Origin: Mesorhizobium sp.
GTDB taxonomy: Bacteria; Pseudomonadota; Alphaproteobacteria; Rhizobiales; Rhizobiaceae
Assembly: GCF_016793485.1 (NCBI RefSeq)
Contig: NZ_JAEULZ010000002.1
Coordinates: 1 to 64,000 of the forward strand
Length of the DNA: 64,000 nucleotides
Direction: 5' to 3'
Within the stretch, counting starts at the first letter, position 1; each line of letters starts with the position of its first letter. Positions 16,983-25,073 of the stretch are shown piece after piece. A model generated the notes under the pieces. That model worked only from the letters and a program-made list of their open reading frames with translations. It made no database searches and was not told the DNA's origin. The position numbers and the translations under genes are program-made.

Positions 16983-19900
16983 ATGGCAACTCTCGTTCTC
17001 GGCGTGGCTGGCGCTGCCATCGGCGGCAGCATCGGCGGGGCCATCCTTGGCGTGAGCGCGGCGACGATCGGCGGCTTCGTCGGCTCCGCCATCGGTTCGG
17101 TGGTCGACAGCTGGATCATCTCCTCGCTAGCGCCGACCCAGCGGATCGAAGGCCCGCGCCTCGACAGCCTGCGCATCACCTCTTCCACGGAAGGTGCGGT
17201 CATTCCACGCGTCTACGGACGCATGCGCATGGGCGGCAACATCATCTGGGCGACGGATTTCCGCGAAGAGGTCAACACGACCACGCAGGGCGGCGGCAAA
17301 GGTGGCGGCGGCGGCAAGGTCAAGACCACCGAGTACCTCTACTATGCATCCTTCGCCGTGGCCGTGTGTGAAGGTCCAATCACCGGGATCGGTCGCATCT
17401 GGGCCGATGGCAAGCTGCTTGATACTGCCGGGATCACCTGGCGCTGGTATCCGGGTGACGAGACACAGACGGCCGATCCATTCATTTCGGCCAAGATGGG
17501 CGCGGCTCGCACGCCCGCCTATCGCGGTACCGCCTACGTCGTCTTCGAAGAGCTTCCGCTCGGGAACTACGGCAACCGCCTGCCGCAGCTCTCCTTCGAA
17601 ATCTTCCGTCCGCTCGCCGACCCCGACACCGCTGAGGGTTTGACGAAGGCTGTCACGATGATCCCGGCCTCCGGCGAGTTCACCTACGCCACCGAGGGCA
17701 TTCGCAAGGGGAGCAGCGGCGAGCAAACGCCCGAAAACCTCAATGCACTCTCGGACACAGCCGACATGATGGTCGCGCTCGACCGGCTGCAGGCCATGGC
17801 GCCGAAGGTCGAAAGTGTCAGCCTGGTCGTCGCCTGGTTCGGCACCGATCTGCGCGCCGGGGAGTGCCAGATAAGGCCCGGCGTCGAATACGCGGAGAAG
17901 ACCACGAGCCCGAAGACGTGGAGCGTGAACGGCGTCAGCCGGGCCACTGCCCATCTTGTCAGCCGCGACGACAAGGATCGGCCCGTATACGGGGGCACGC
18001 CTGCGGACTTTGCAGTGGTGCAGGCAATCAAGGAGATTAAGGCGCGTGGGCTGCGGGTGACTTTCTATCCGTTCCTGCTGATGGACGTGCCGCCGGGCAA
18101 TACGCTGCCGAACCCTTACAGCGACAACGCCGCCGAAACAGGCCAGCCGGCCTTCCCTTGGCGCGGCCGCATCACCTGTTCTCCGGCTGCAGGTTTTGCT
18201 GGATCGGTCGACAAGACCGCCACGGCTGCCGCGCATGTGGCCGCCTTCTTTGGTAGCGCCGACACGTCCGACTTCGCCGTCTCTGGTGAGACAGTCTCCT
18301 GGACCGGTGCCGCCGGTGACTGGGGGCTCAGGCGCATGGTGCTGCACTACGCCCATCTCTGCGCGGCTGCGGGCGGGGTCGACGCCTTCCTGATCGGCAC
18401 AGAAATGCACGGGCTGACCACAATCCGCTCGGGCGCCAGCACTTATCCGGCAGTGCTGGCCTTGCGCGATCTGGCGGCCGACGTTCGGTCCGTCCTCGGG
18501 GCCGGAACGAAGCTCAGCTATGCGGCCGACTGGTCGGAATATTTCGGGCACCAGCCGGCAGACGGCTCCGGCGACGTCTATTTCCACCTCGATCCGCTCT
18601 GGGCCGATCCCGAAATCGACTTCGTCGGCATCGACAACTACATGCCGCTGTCCGACTGGCGCGATGGCTTCGAGCATCTCGACGCGGAGAACGGCTGGCC
18701 CGCGATCTATGACCGCGCCTACCTGCAGGCAAACATCGCGGGCGGCGAAGGCTTCGACTGGTTCTATGCCTCCGACTTGGATCGGTCTTCGCAGGTGCGG
18801 ACACCGATCACCGATGGCGCTGCCGGCAAGCCATGGGTCTTCCGCTACAAGGATCTCCGCAGCTGGTGGTCCAACCCGCACTTCGATCGTCCCGGTGGGG
18901 TGGAGAGCGCTACTTCGACTGTTTGGGTGCCGGAGCTGAAGCCCATCCGCTTCACCGAACTCGGCTGCCCGGCTATCGACCGCGGCACCAACCAGCCGAA
19001 CGTTTTCTTCGACCCGAAGTCTTCCGAGAGCTTCGTGCCGCATTTCTCGCGGGGCTGGCGCGACGACGCCATCCAGCGCGCCTATCTCGAGGCGACCTAT
19101 TTGTTCTGGAGCGATGGGGTGAACAACCCGGTGTCGTCGATCTACGGCGACCGGATGGTGCATGTCCCCGAATGCGCCGCCTGGACGTGGGACGCACGGC
19201 CATATCCGTTCTTCCCCGAGCTGACCGACGTCTGGACGGACGGACCGAACTGGCGGCTCGGGCACTGGCTGACCGGCCGTCTCGGGGCTGTATCGCTGGC
19301 CGCGCTTGTCCGCCATCTTTGCCTGCGCGCCGGGATGCCAGAGGACAGGATCGACGTCTCCGGCCTCTGGGGCGCGATCGAGGGCTACGCCATCGGCGCG
19401 CTCGAAAGCCCGCGCGCCTCGATCACCACGCTGTCGCGCCACTTCGGCTTCGATGCCGTCGAGACCCAGGGCGTGATCCGCTTCCTGATGCGCGGGCGGG
19501 CTGCGGTCGCCAACGTGACGGCGGACGATCTAGTCGCCGTGCGCGAAGGCGACGTGCTCGAACTCACGCGGGGCCAGGAGACAGAGCTGCCGCAGGCATT
19601 GAAGTGGCAGGTGGCCCGCGCCGACGAGGATTACGACGCCGCACTCGTCGAGGCCCGGCGCATCACCGTGGATACGAGCCGCATCGCCTCCGAGAGCTTC
19701 CCGTTCGCCGTGCCGCCCGAGGAGGCCGAGCGGCGCTGCCGTCGCGCGCTCATGGAAGCATGGACCGGCCGCGAGAGCGCCGTCTTCCGCCTGCCGCCGT
19801 CGCGGCTGGCGCTCGATCCGGCCGACGCCATCACGCTGGTTCATGACGGGCGTGGGGTTTCGCTGCGCCTCGTCACGACCGCTGACACGGAGTCACGGAG

Positions 19901-20948
19901 CATCGAGGCTCTCCGCCAGGACCGGGAAGCCTACGATCTGCCGCCCGGTGCTCCACGTCCCACAGGGCTATCCAAGGCCGTTGTCTTCGGCGCGCCAGAG
20001 GCGGTGTTACTCGATCTGCCGCAACTGACCGAGGACCAGCCTGCGCACAGACCCTTCGCCTCAGCACATGCGGTGCCATGGCCGGGGCAGATGGCCGTTT
20101 TCCGGAGCCCTTCAAACGACGGCTTCGAACTGCTGACGAGCTTTGGAACACGAGCGCGCATCGGCGTCCTGGCGTTCGAATTCTGGTCGGGGCCAACCTC
20201 GCGCTTCGATCTCGGCAATGCGCTAGTGGTCGATCTGCTGGCGGGCACGCTCGAGAGCGTCACTGACCTGACACTGTTCGGCGGCGCCAACGCGATTGCC
20301 ATCGAGAGCGCACCGGGCGTCTGGGAGATCGTACAGGCGGGATCGGCCGAGCTCACCGCGCCGGGCCGATATCGCCTGACGCGGCTCCTGCGCGGCCAGC
20401 GCGGCACTGAGGGCGCTATGGGTAATCCGGCGCCCGCTGGCGCTCGGGTCGTCGTACTCGACGGGAGCATCGCGACTCTGCCGATTGCTGAGGCTGACCT
20501 TGGCATTCCGTGGAACTGGCGTATCGGCCCGGCAAGCCGGCCCGTGAGCGACGAGACCTTTATTGCGCAGAGCTTCACGCCAGAGGGCGCCGGTCTTCGC
20601 CCGTTCTCGGCCGCCCATATCGAGCAGCCGTGGCGCACGGCTCGCGCACCTGGCGATCTCACCATCCGCTGGACGCGCCGGTCTCGCGCCCTTGCGGCCG
20701 ACAGTTGGGGCGCTTTGGAAGTGCCGCTCGCCGAGGAACTGGAAGGATACGAAGTCGAAATCCTCGACGGCGCGACGGTGAAACGCGTGCTGAGTACCGG
20801 CACGACGAGCGTCACCTACACCGCCGCGCAGCAGTCCGCCGACTGGAGCGCACTGCTGGGGTCCGGCGAAACACTCACCGTCCGCATATTCCAGCTCTCG
20901 GCGCTTGTGGGTCGGGGTGCACCGAAGACCGTCACGCTCACATTCTGA
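16983..20948 (+). CDS. GTA TIM-barrel-like baseplate/host-specificity protein (RcGTA gp15-like)
   Basis: A 1321-aa central tail-fibre megaprotein. It opens with a Gly/Ala-rich hydrophobic segment (ATLVLGVAGAAIGGSIGG). Residues ~420-720 carry the GTA TIM-barrel region, with GTKLSYAADWSEYFGHQP and EIDFVGIDNYMPLSDWRDG, followed by tail-protein and lambda gpJ-like domains. The C-terminal third is beta-rich. It forms the baseplate and contacts the cell envelope. The start follows the NlpC/P60 stop by six bases. Confidence 0.92.
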   Translation: MATLVLGVAGAAIGGSIGGAILGVSAATIGGFVGSAIGSVVDSWIISSLAPTQRIEGPRLDSLRITSSTEGAVIPRVYGRMRMGGNIIWATDFREEVNTTTQGGGKGGGGGKVKTTEYLYYASFAVAVCEGPITGIGRIWADGKLLDTAGITWRWYPGDETQTADPFISAKMGAARTPAYRGTAYVVFEELPLGNYGNRLPQLSFEIFRPLADPDTAEGLTKAVTMIPASGEFTYATEGIRKGSSGEQTPENLNALSDTADMMVALDRLQAMAPKVESVSLVVAWFGTDLRAGECQIRPGVEYAEKTTSPKTWSVNGVSRATAHLVSRDDKDRPVYGGTPADFAVVQAIKEIKARGLRVTFYPFLLMDVPPGNTLPNPYSDNAAETGQPAFPWRGRITCSPAAGFAGSVDKTATAAAHVAAFFGSADTSDFAVSGETVSWTGAAGDWGLRRMVLHYAHLCAAAGGVDAFLIGTEMHGLTTIRSGASTYPAVLALRDLAADVRSVLGAGTKLSYAADWSEYFGHQPADGSGDVYFHLDPLWADPEIDFVGIDNYMPLSDWRDGFEHLDAENGWPAIYDRAYLQANIAGGEGFDWFYASDLDRSSQVRTPITDGAAGKPWVFRYKDLRSWWSNPHFDRPGGVESATSTVWVPELKPIRFTELGCPAIDRGTNQPNVFFDPKSSESFVPHFSRGWRDDAIQRAYLEATYLFWSDGVNNPVSSIYGDRMVHVPECAAWTWDARPYPFFPELTDVWTDGPNWRLGHWLTGRLGAVSLAALVRHLCLRAGMPEDRIDVSGLWGAIEGYAIGALESPRASITTLSRHFGFDAVETQGVIRFLMRGRAAVANVTADDLVAVREGDVLELTRGQETELPQALKWQVARADEDYDAALVEARRITVDTSRIASESFPFAVPPEEAERRCRRALMEAWTGRESAVFRLPPSRLALDPADAITLVHDGRGVSLRLVTTADTESRSIEALRQDREAYDLPPGAPRPTGLSKAVVFGAPEAVLLDLPQLTEDQPAHRPFASAHAVPWPGQMAVFRSPSNDGFELLTSFGTRARIGVLAFEFWSGPTSRFDLGNALVVDLLAGTLESVTDLTLFGGANAIAIESAPGVWEIVQAGSAELTAPGRYRLTRLLRGQRGTEGAMGNPAPAGARVVVLDGSIATLPIAEADLGIPWNWRIGPASRPVSDETFIAQSFTPEGAGLRPFSAAHIEQPWRTARAPGDLTIRWTRRSRALAADSWGALEVPLAEELEGYEVEILDGATVKRVLSTGTTSVTYTAAQQSADWSALLGSGETLTVRIFQLSALVGRGAPKTVTLTF

Positions 20949-20957
20949 AAGCCTCTC

Positions 20958-22034
20958 ATGTCCGACGCCACGACCCATCTGCTGCTGCCCTACATCCTGG
21001 CGGCGCAGGCCCAGAAGCACGTCACCCATAACGAGGCGTTGCGGCTCCTCGACGGGCTCGTGCAGCTCTCGGTCCTTGATCGCGACATGACCGCACCGCC
21101 CGGCAGCCCGGCGGACGGCGACCGTTACATCGTAGGGTCCAGCGCGTCGGGCGACTGGGCCGGCTGGGACCTGAATGTCGCGCTCTGGACCGACGGCGCC
21201 TGGCTGCGCCTGCCGCCTCGGACCGGCTGGCGGGCCTGGATCGAAGACGAGAACGTGTTGCTCGTCTATGATGGGTCGAGCTGGATCGGGACCACGCCGA
21301 CGGCGCTGCAGAACCTGGAGTTGCTCGGGATCGGCACCACGGCGGACGCGGCTAATCCGTTCTCCGCCAAGATCAACGCCGCGCTCTGGACAGCCAGGAC
21401 CGTCGGCGAAGGCGGAACCGGCGATCTCTTTTACACGATGAACAAGGAATCGGCCGGCGACGACCTCGGGCTCACGCTCCAGACCGCCTATGTCACGAAA
21501 GCGCTGCTTGGGCTCTTCGGCTCCGACAAGATCCGGCTCGCGGTCTCTGCGGACGGCAGTAGTTTCTTCGACGGGTTCATTGTCGATAACGCCAACGGCG
21601 TGGTCGACCAGCCGCGCCTGCCGCGCTTCAAAGGCTATACGAACTACGACAACTACGTCGCCGTCGACACCTGGACGAAGATCGGCATCAACAACACCGA
21701 CTACAACGACCAGGGTGCCTTCGACGCCGACAACAACTGCTTCGTGGCGCCGGTTGCCGGCACCTACCTCTTCGGCGCCACGCTCCTCTACAAAATGAAC
21801 TCCAGCACGACGGCGCGCATGCGCAGCCGGCTGGTTCTCAACGGCTCCACCGAGATCAGGGGCTCCTTCGGCGAAATCTCGGGAACCCACCTCTCGGAGG
21901 CTACCGCGCTCTGGCTCCAGACGATGGCGACGCTCAGTGCCGGTGACACGGTCGAGCTGCAGGGCACGTTCCGCGTCGCCGATGGCTATTTCGCAGCCGA
22001 TCACACCTCGTTCTGGGGTGCGAAGGTCGGCTGA
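20958..22034 (+). CDS. DUF2793 tail protein with C-terminal C1q-like domain
   Basis: A 358-aa probable fibre or receptor-binding protein. The N-terminal ~110 residues match DUF2793 (LLPYILAAQAQKHVTHNEAL; SPADGDRYIVG). The last ~130 residues have the trimeric C1q/TNF-like jelly-roll pattern (NNCFVAPVAGTYLFGATLLY), common at the tips of phage fibres. It is likely to determine host surface recognition. The small DUF6127-like gene overlaps its stop. Confidence 0.85.
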   Translation: MSDATTHLLLPYILAAQAQKHVTHNEALRLLDGLVQLSVLDRDMTAPPGSPADGDRYIVGSSASGDWAGWDLNVALWTDGAWLRLPPRTGWRAWIEDENVLLVYDGSSWIGTTPTALQNLELLGIGTTADAANPFSAKINAALWTARTVGEGGTGDLFYTMNKESAGDDLGLTLQTAYVTKALLGLFGSDKIRLAVSADGSSFFDGFIVDNANGVVDQPRLPRFKGYTNYDNYVAVDTWTKIGINNTDYNDQGAFDADNNCFVAPVAGTYLFGATLLYKMNSSTTARMRSRLVLNGSTEIRGSFGEISGTHLSEATALWLQTMATLSAGDTVELQGTFRVADGYFAADHTSFWGAKVG

Positions 22035-22345
22035 TGAGCGGGAAAGGAGAAATGATGACACCACCCCGTTCCGATCAAGGCTTCGTTCGCATTCCAGAGG
22101 GTGAGTTCGAGGCGATGCTGGCGCGCGCTGCCGAGGAAGGCGCCAAACGTGCGCTCGCCGACGTCGGGCTCGAGGGCAAGGAGGCGGCCCTCGACATCCG
22201 CGACATCCGATCGCTGCTTGAATGCATCCGGCTCGTGCGGCGGACGGCGGTGCAGACCTCCGTTCGGATGATCACCACCGGGATCATGCTGGCGCTGCTC
22301 GCGGGCATCGCAATCAAGCTCAAGATCTTCGGCGGCACTCCGTAG
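22034..22345 (+). CDS. DUF6127-like small membrane protein
   Basis: A 103-aa protein with a soluble N-terminal half (FVRIPEGEFEAMLARAAEEGAK), then a membrane segment at ~80-97 (ITTGIMLALLAGIAIKL) close to the C-terminus. It sits between the fibre and lysis genes in this phage type. It may help lysis or anchor at the membrane; no motif defines a function. A start at 22052 or 22055, just after AAAGGAG, is a plausible alternative to the ATG at 22034 that overlaps the upstream stop. Confidence 0.72.
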   Translation: MSGKGEMMTPPRSDQGFVRIPEGEFEAMLARAAEEGAKRALADVGLEGKEAALDIRDIRSLLECIRLVRRTAVQTSVRMITTGIMLALLAGIAIKLKIFGGTP

Positions 22346-22375
22346 CCGCACCAACCGATCCGATCGACCAACCGC

Positions 22376-22398
22376 ACCCGCCCTCGAGGCGGGTTTTT
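22376..22398 (+). terminator. Intrinsic terminator after the tail genes
   Basis: ACCCGCC-CTCGA-GGCGGGT forms a 7-bp stem that runs directly into a T-tract (TTTTT). This is the best intrinsic terminator in the phage region. It separates the structural genes from the endolysin/holin pair, which would need read-through or a separate promoter. Confidence 0.85.
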
Positions 22399-22429
22399 CG
22401 TATCCAGCATTCAAGAGGAGAACCGTCCC

Positions 22430-23164
22430 ATGAGCACAGCCAAGTTCCGGCGCTGCCATGACGTGACCAAGACGTGGGAGGGCGGATGGTCCGACCACCC
22501 CGCCGATCCCGGCGGCAAGACGATGTATGGCGTGACCGAAGCCGTGTACCACGCCTGGCTGCGCCAGCACGGCAAGCCGCTCCGGCCGGTTCGCCAGATC
22601 ACCCCAGCCGAAGCCGAGCAGATCTACTTCGAGCAGTATTGGGTGCCCAGCGGCGGGCCAAGGCTGGCAACCGGCGTCGATCTTGCCACCTACGATGCGT
22701 CGGTGAACTCCGGCGTCTCGCGCGGCCGCAAATGGCTGCTCGCTTCGATCGGCGGGCCGGACCATGAGACGGTAAAGCGCATCTGCGCCACCCGTCTCAG
22801 CTTCATGCGGTCGCTGAAGATCTGGAACACCTTCGGCCGCGGCTGGGCCCGTCGTGTGGCTGATATCGAAGCCAAGGGCGTGGCCTGGGCACTGACGGCC
22901 GCCAACGACAACAGCGATCTGGTCAAGCAGCAACTGGGTGACGAGGCGGACAAGGCGCGCTCACAGGCAGGTAAGCAGACCGGGGCAGCGGCCGGCGCTG
23001 GTGGCGGCGGCGCGATCTCCCTCGATCAGGGGGCGCAGCTCGGCGATTGGATCCTCGCGGGCATCGCCTTCGTCGCATTCGCGGCGCTCGCCTTCCTCAT
23101 CATCCGCGCGGTGATCAACACCCACCGCGCCACCGCCTATGCCCGGGAGGCCGCAAATGCTTAG
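22430..23164 (+). CDS. GH108-family endolysin with C-terminal membrane anchor
   Basis: A 244-aa N-acetylmuramidase. The catalytic Glu17 lies in KTWEGGWSDHP, and the family motif DPGGKTMYGVT follows, then an all-helical fold with VDLATYDASVNSG. After ~180 residues a Gly/Ala linker leads to one transmembrane helix at ~207-229 (AGIAFVAFAALAFLIIRAV). This implies a membrane-tethered lysin, unusual but seen in GTA-like phages. A GAGGAG site precedes the ATG. The holin gene overlaps its end. Confidence 0.9.
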   Translation: MSTAKFRRCHDVTKTWEGGWSDHPADPGGKTMYGVTEAVYHAWLRQHGKPLRPVRQITPAEAEQIYFEQYWVPSGGPRLATGVDLATYDASVNSGVSRGRKWLLASIGGPDHETVKRICATRLSFMRSLKIWNTFGRGWARRVADIEAKGVAWALTAANDNSDLVKQQLGDEADKARSQAGKQTGAAAGAGGGGAISLDQGAQLGDWILAGIAFVAFAALAFLIIRAVINTHRATAYAREAANA

Positions 23165-23663
23165 TTCCCTTGCTCCTGTTCTTGTCAGCCTTGGCGCGCC
23201 CATTCTCGGCTCGATTCTGCGCACAAACGTCGGGGGCGTTGCTGGCGAGGCCTCGGCGCTGGTGATTGAGGCCCTCGCAAAATCCTTCGGTGTACAGCCG
23301 ACGCCAGAAGCCGTGAAAACCGCGATCGAGGCTGATCCGAAAGCGGCCACCAAGGTGCAGGCGATCGAGCGCGAACGCAGCGCCGAGTGGGTTGCCTATC
23401 TCACGATGGCGACCGCGCAGCGCGACCACCTGCTGGACCGGGAGGACAAGCGTGGCAGCGTTTTCTCCTGGGGATGGCGTCCCGCGATGTCGTGGATGTT
23501 GCTGTTCCTCTGGTGCTGGAACGGCGTGATCCTACCCGTTGTCAACGCCACCGCCGGCACCTCAATCGCGCCGATCCCATGGGAGCACCTGCTCGGTTTC
23601 GCCGGCCTCTGGCTCGCGATCTATGGCGGCGGTCACACGATCAAGTCGGTGTTGGGACGATAG
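23157..23663 (+). CDS. Three-TM holin (GTA-release holin family)
   Basis: A 168-aa protein of the 'holin of 3TMs' type. The N-terminal amphipathic region (LAPVLVSLGAPILGSIL) and a charged middle around residue 75 (TKVQAIERERSAEWVAYL) are followed by membrane helices in WGWRPAMSWMLLFLWCW and LLGFAGLWLAIYGG. It permits the endolysin to reach the periplasm. The ATG at 23157 overlaps the endolysin stop. It is the last clear phage gene. Confidence 0.88.
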   Translation: MLSSLAPVLVSLGAPILGSILRTNVGGVAGEASALVIEALAKSFGVQPTPEAVKTAIEADPKAATKVQAIERERSAEWVAYLTMATAQRDHLLDREDKRGSVFSWGWRPAMSWMLLFLWCWNGVILPVVNATAGTSIAPIPWEHLLGFAGLWLAIYGGGHTIKSVLGR

Positions 23664-23929
23664 CTGCGCACAGCCGACGAGTGCGAGAGGTCTTCTACTG
23701 CATTCAAAATATGGGGGAGCCGTATATAACCGGCGGTGGCGGGGGCCGAGGTGGCATGGCGCGACGGGTCCAGGTGGTGCAATATCTCCATGCCGAAACC
23801 TCGTCCGACACTCTTCCTCGAGCCTATCTGGACGGCGGCGCTGGATCTCAAGCGCGCGCGGCAGCGAGTCCGCCGCGCCCCTTCATCTCCGTCACCCTCA
23901 GCGGCTCCATTCGACGACTGCACACACGC
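23664..23929. other. Right flank of the phage genes, no gene recognised
   Basis: 266 bases between the holin and the first metal-region gene. Short frames here have no ribosome site or recognisable sequence. Composition is high GC. I looked for, and did not find, a tRNA or an attachment repeat that would mark the prophage end. Confidence 0.4.
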
Positions 23930-24388
23930 TCAAGAGCCACTCCACCAATGGTAGCCGCCGGCGACAAAGACGTAACGTGCGGCTTTTCCGATGGACACGA
24001 GTATGAGGAAACGAAGCAGATCGACCCGCAGTGCTCCAGCCACGACGGTCAGCGGATCGCCAATGATCGGCAGCCAGGACAAGAGTAGAGACCACACGCC
24101 ATAACGTCGGTACCAATCCGATGCACGGCCAAATGATCGGTCGCCGATCGGAAACCAGCGGTGGTCTCGAAACTCCGAGAAGAACCTGCCGAGCGCCCAG
24201 TTCACCAACGAGCCGAGCACATTGCCTGCCGTTGCGACGCCCACAAGGGCGACAAGGTTAGCATGCCCCATTGCTAGAAGCGTCAGCAGCGCTACCTCGG
24301 ACGATCCTGGCAGGAGGGTCGCCGACGTGAACGCGCTTACGAAAAGGGCAGCATATGCGACAAGATCAGTTCCGATGTTCGCAACCAA
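23930..24388 (-). CDS. YqaA/DedA-related (VTT domain) membrane protein
   Basis: A 152-aa inner-membrane protein. The segments FVSAFTSATLLPGSSEVAL, GNVLGSLVNWALGR and LLSWLPIIGDPLTVVAGAL are the signatures of the YqaA branch of the VTT (SNARE-associated) superfamily, whose better-known relatives are DedA lipid-flippase-like proteins. The start is a TTG at 24388, because an in-frame stop lies just upstream and no ATG is available. It is the last gene of the minus-strand metal block. A role in metal resistance is only contextual. Confidence 0.85.
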   Translation of the reverse strand: MVANIGTDLVAYAALFVSAFTSATLLPGSSEVALLTLLAMGHANLVALVGVATAGNVLGSLVNWALGRFFSEFRDHRWFPIGDRSFGRASDWYRRYGVWSLLLSWLPIIGDPLTVVAGALRVDLLRFLILVSIGKAARYVFVAGGYHWWSGS

Positions 24389-24450
24389 TGCCGTGCTGCC
24401 TCAAAGTTCGCCATACTTGCCCCCTGCTCATCGATGACTGTCTATAACGC

Positions 24451-24921
24451 TCAGCGGGACTCTCGAATCTGGAGGTTCATGTCGTCGTGCCTGGCGCGGA
24501 TTCGCGGAGGCCATTGGCTCTGGATGAACGCGAGCACGGCCCGGATTTCCTCATCAGTCAGCACGTCGGCATAGGCCGGCATGTCGCTGTCATAACCGGG
24601 AACGATGGCGGCGACACCATCCTTGACGATGCGGAAAAGCACCTCGTCCGCATGGTGCCATGTGTGGCCGGTTTCGTCATGTGGCGGCGCTGGCAGTCGG
24701 CCATCGGCGCGACGCGTTTGCCAGTCGGGCTGCCCCTCCAGGCTGGCTCCATGACAGGCTGCACAGTTGTCGCGGTAGATCTGTGCGCCTAATTCAACCT
24801 GACGCGCATCATTGGAATTGCTGGACCCCACCAGTTCCCGACCGACGTCAGTGAACAGAGTGATGAAAGCCACCAGCACGATGGCGGCGGCAATTCCGAC
24901 GAAGATCCTCGTTAGCTTCAT
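24451..24921 (-). CDS. Membrane-anchored class I cytochrome c
   Basis: A 156-aa periplasmic cytochrome with an N-terminal signal anchor (VGIAAAIVLVAFITLF) and a heme c site CAACH at ~53-57. A likely axial Met lies in the motif DSDMPAYADVLTDEE typical of small c-type cytochromes. The ATG used (MKLTRIF) gives a proper signal segment; an upstream ATG would add 23 residues of unrelated sequence. Cytochromes of this kind recur in copper-resistance islands, possibly as electron partners (inference). Confidence 0.88.
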   Translation of the reverse strand: MKLTRIFVGIAAAIVLVAFITLFTDVGRELVGSSNSNDARQVELGAQIYRDNCAACHGASLEGQPDWQTRRADGRLPAPPHDETGHTWHHADEVLFRIVKDGVAAIVPGYDSDMPAYADVLTDEEIRAVLAFIQSQWPPRIRARHDDMNLQIRESR

Positions 24922-25039
24922 CAAGTCCACTGCCTGTGCGACATCTGACCACCACCATGTATCCTCCGGAGGAGACCGGCACTTTCGCACTGACCGGCGG
25001 TGGCCGTGTTGGCGGACATAAAAGGCACTCCGAAGTCGG

Positions 25040-25065
25040 GCGCCGGAGCTGTCCCGCTCCGGCGC
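25040..25065 (-). terminator. Strong hairpin after the DUF305-propeller gene
   Basis: GCGCCGGAGC-TGTCCC-GCTCCGGCGC is a perfect 10-bp stem nine bases past the stop of the minus-strand gene ending at 25074. Reading on, a short T-run (CCTTTTATG) comes ~14 bases later, so termination is likely but not classical. Confidence 0.55.
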
Positions 25066-25073
25066 CGAACTGC

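Noticed and set aside
17127-19442. 771-codon minus-strand frame opposite the TIM-barrel tail gene
   Set aside because: No motif, no ribosome site and biased composition; the + strand protein has strong family signatures throughout.
23736-24088. Small + strand frames after the holin
   Set aside because: No ribosome sites or recognisable sequence; they partly overlap the YqaA-like gene on the other strand.
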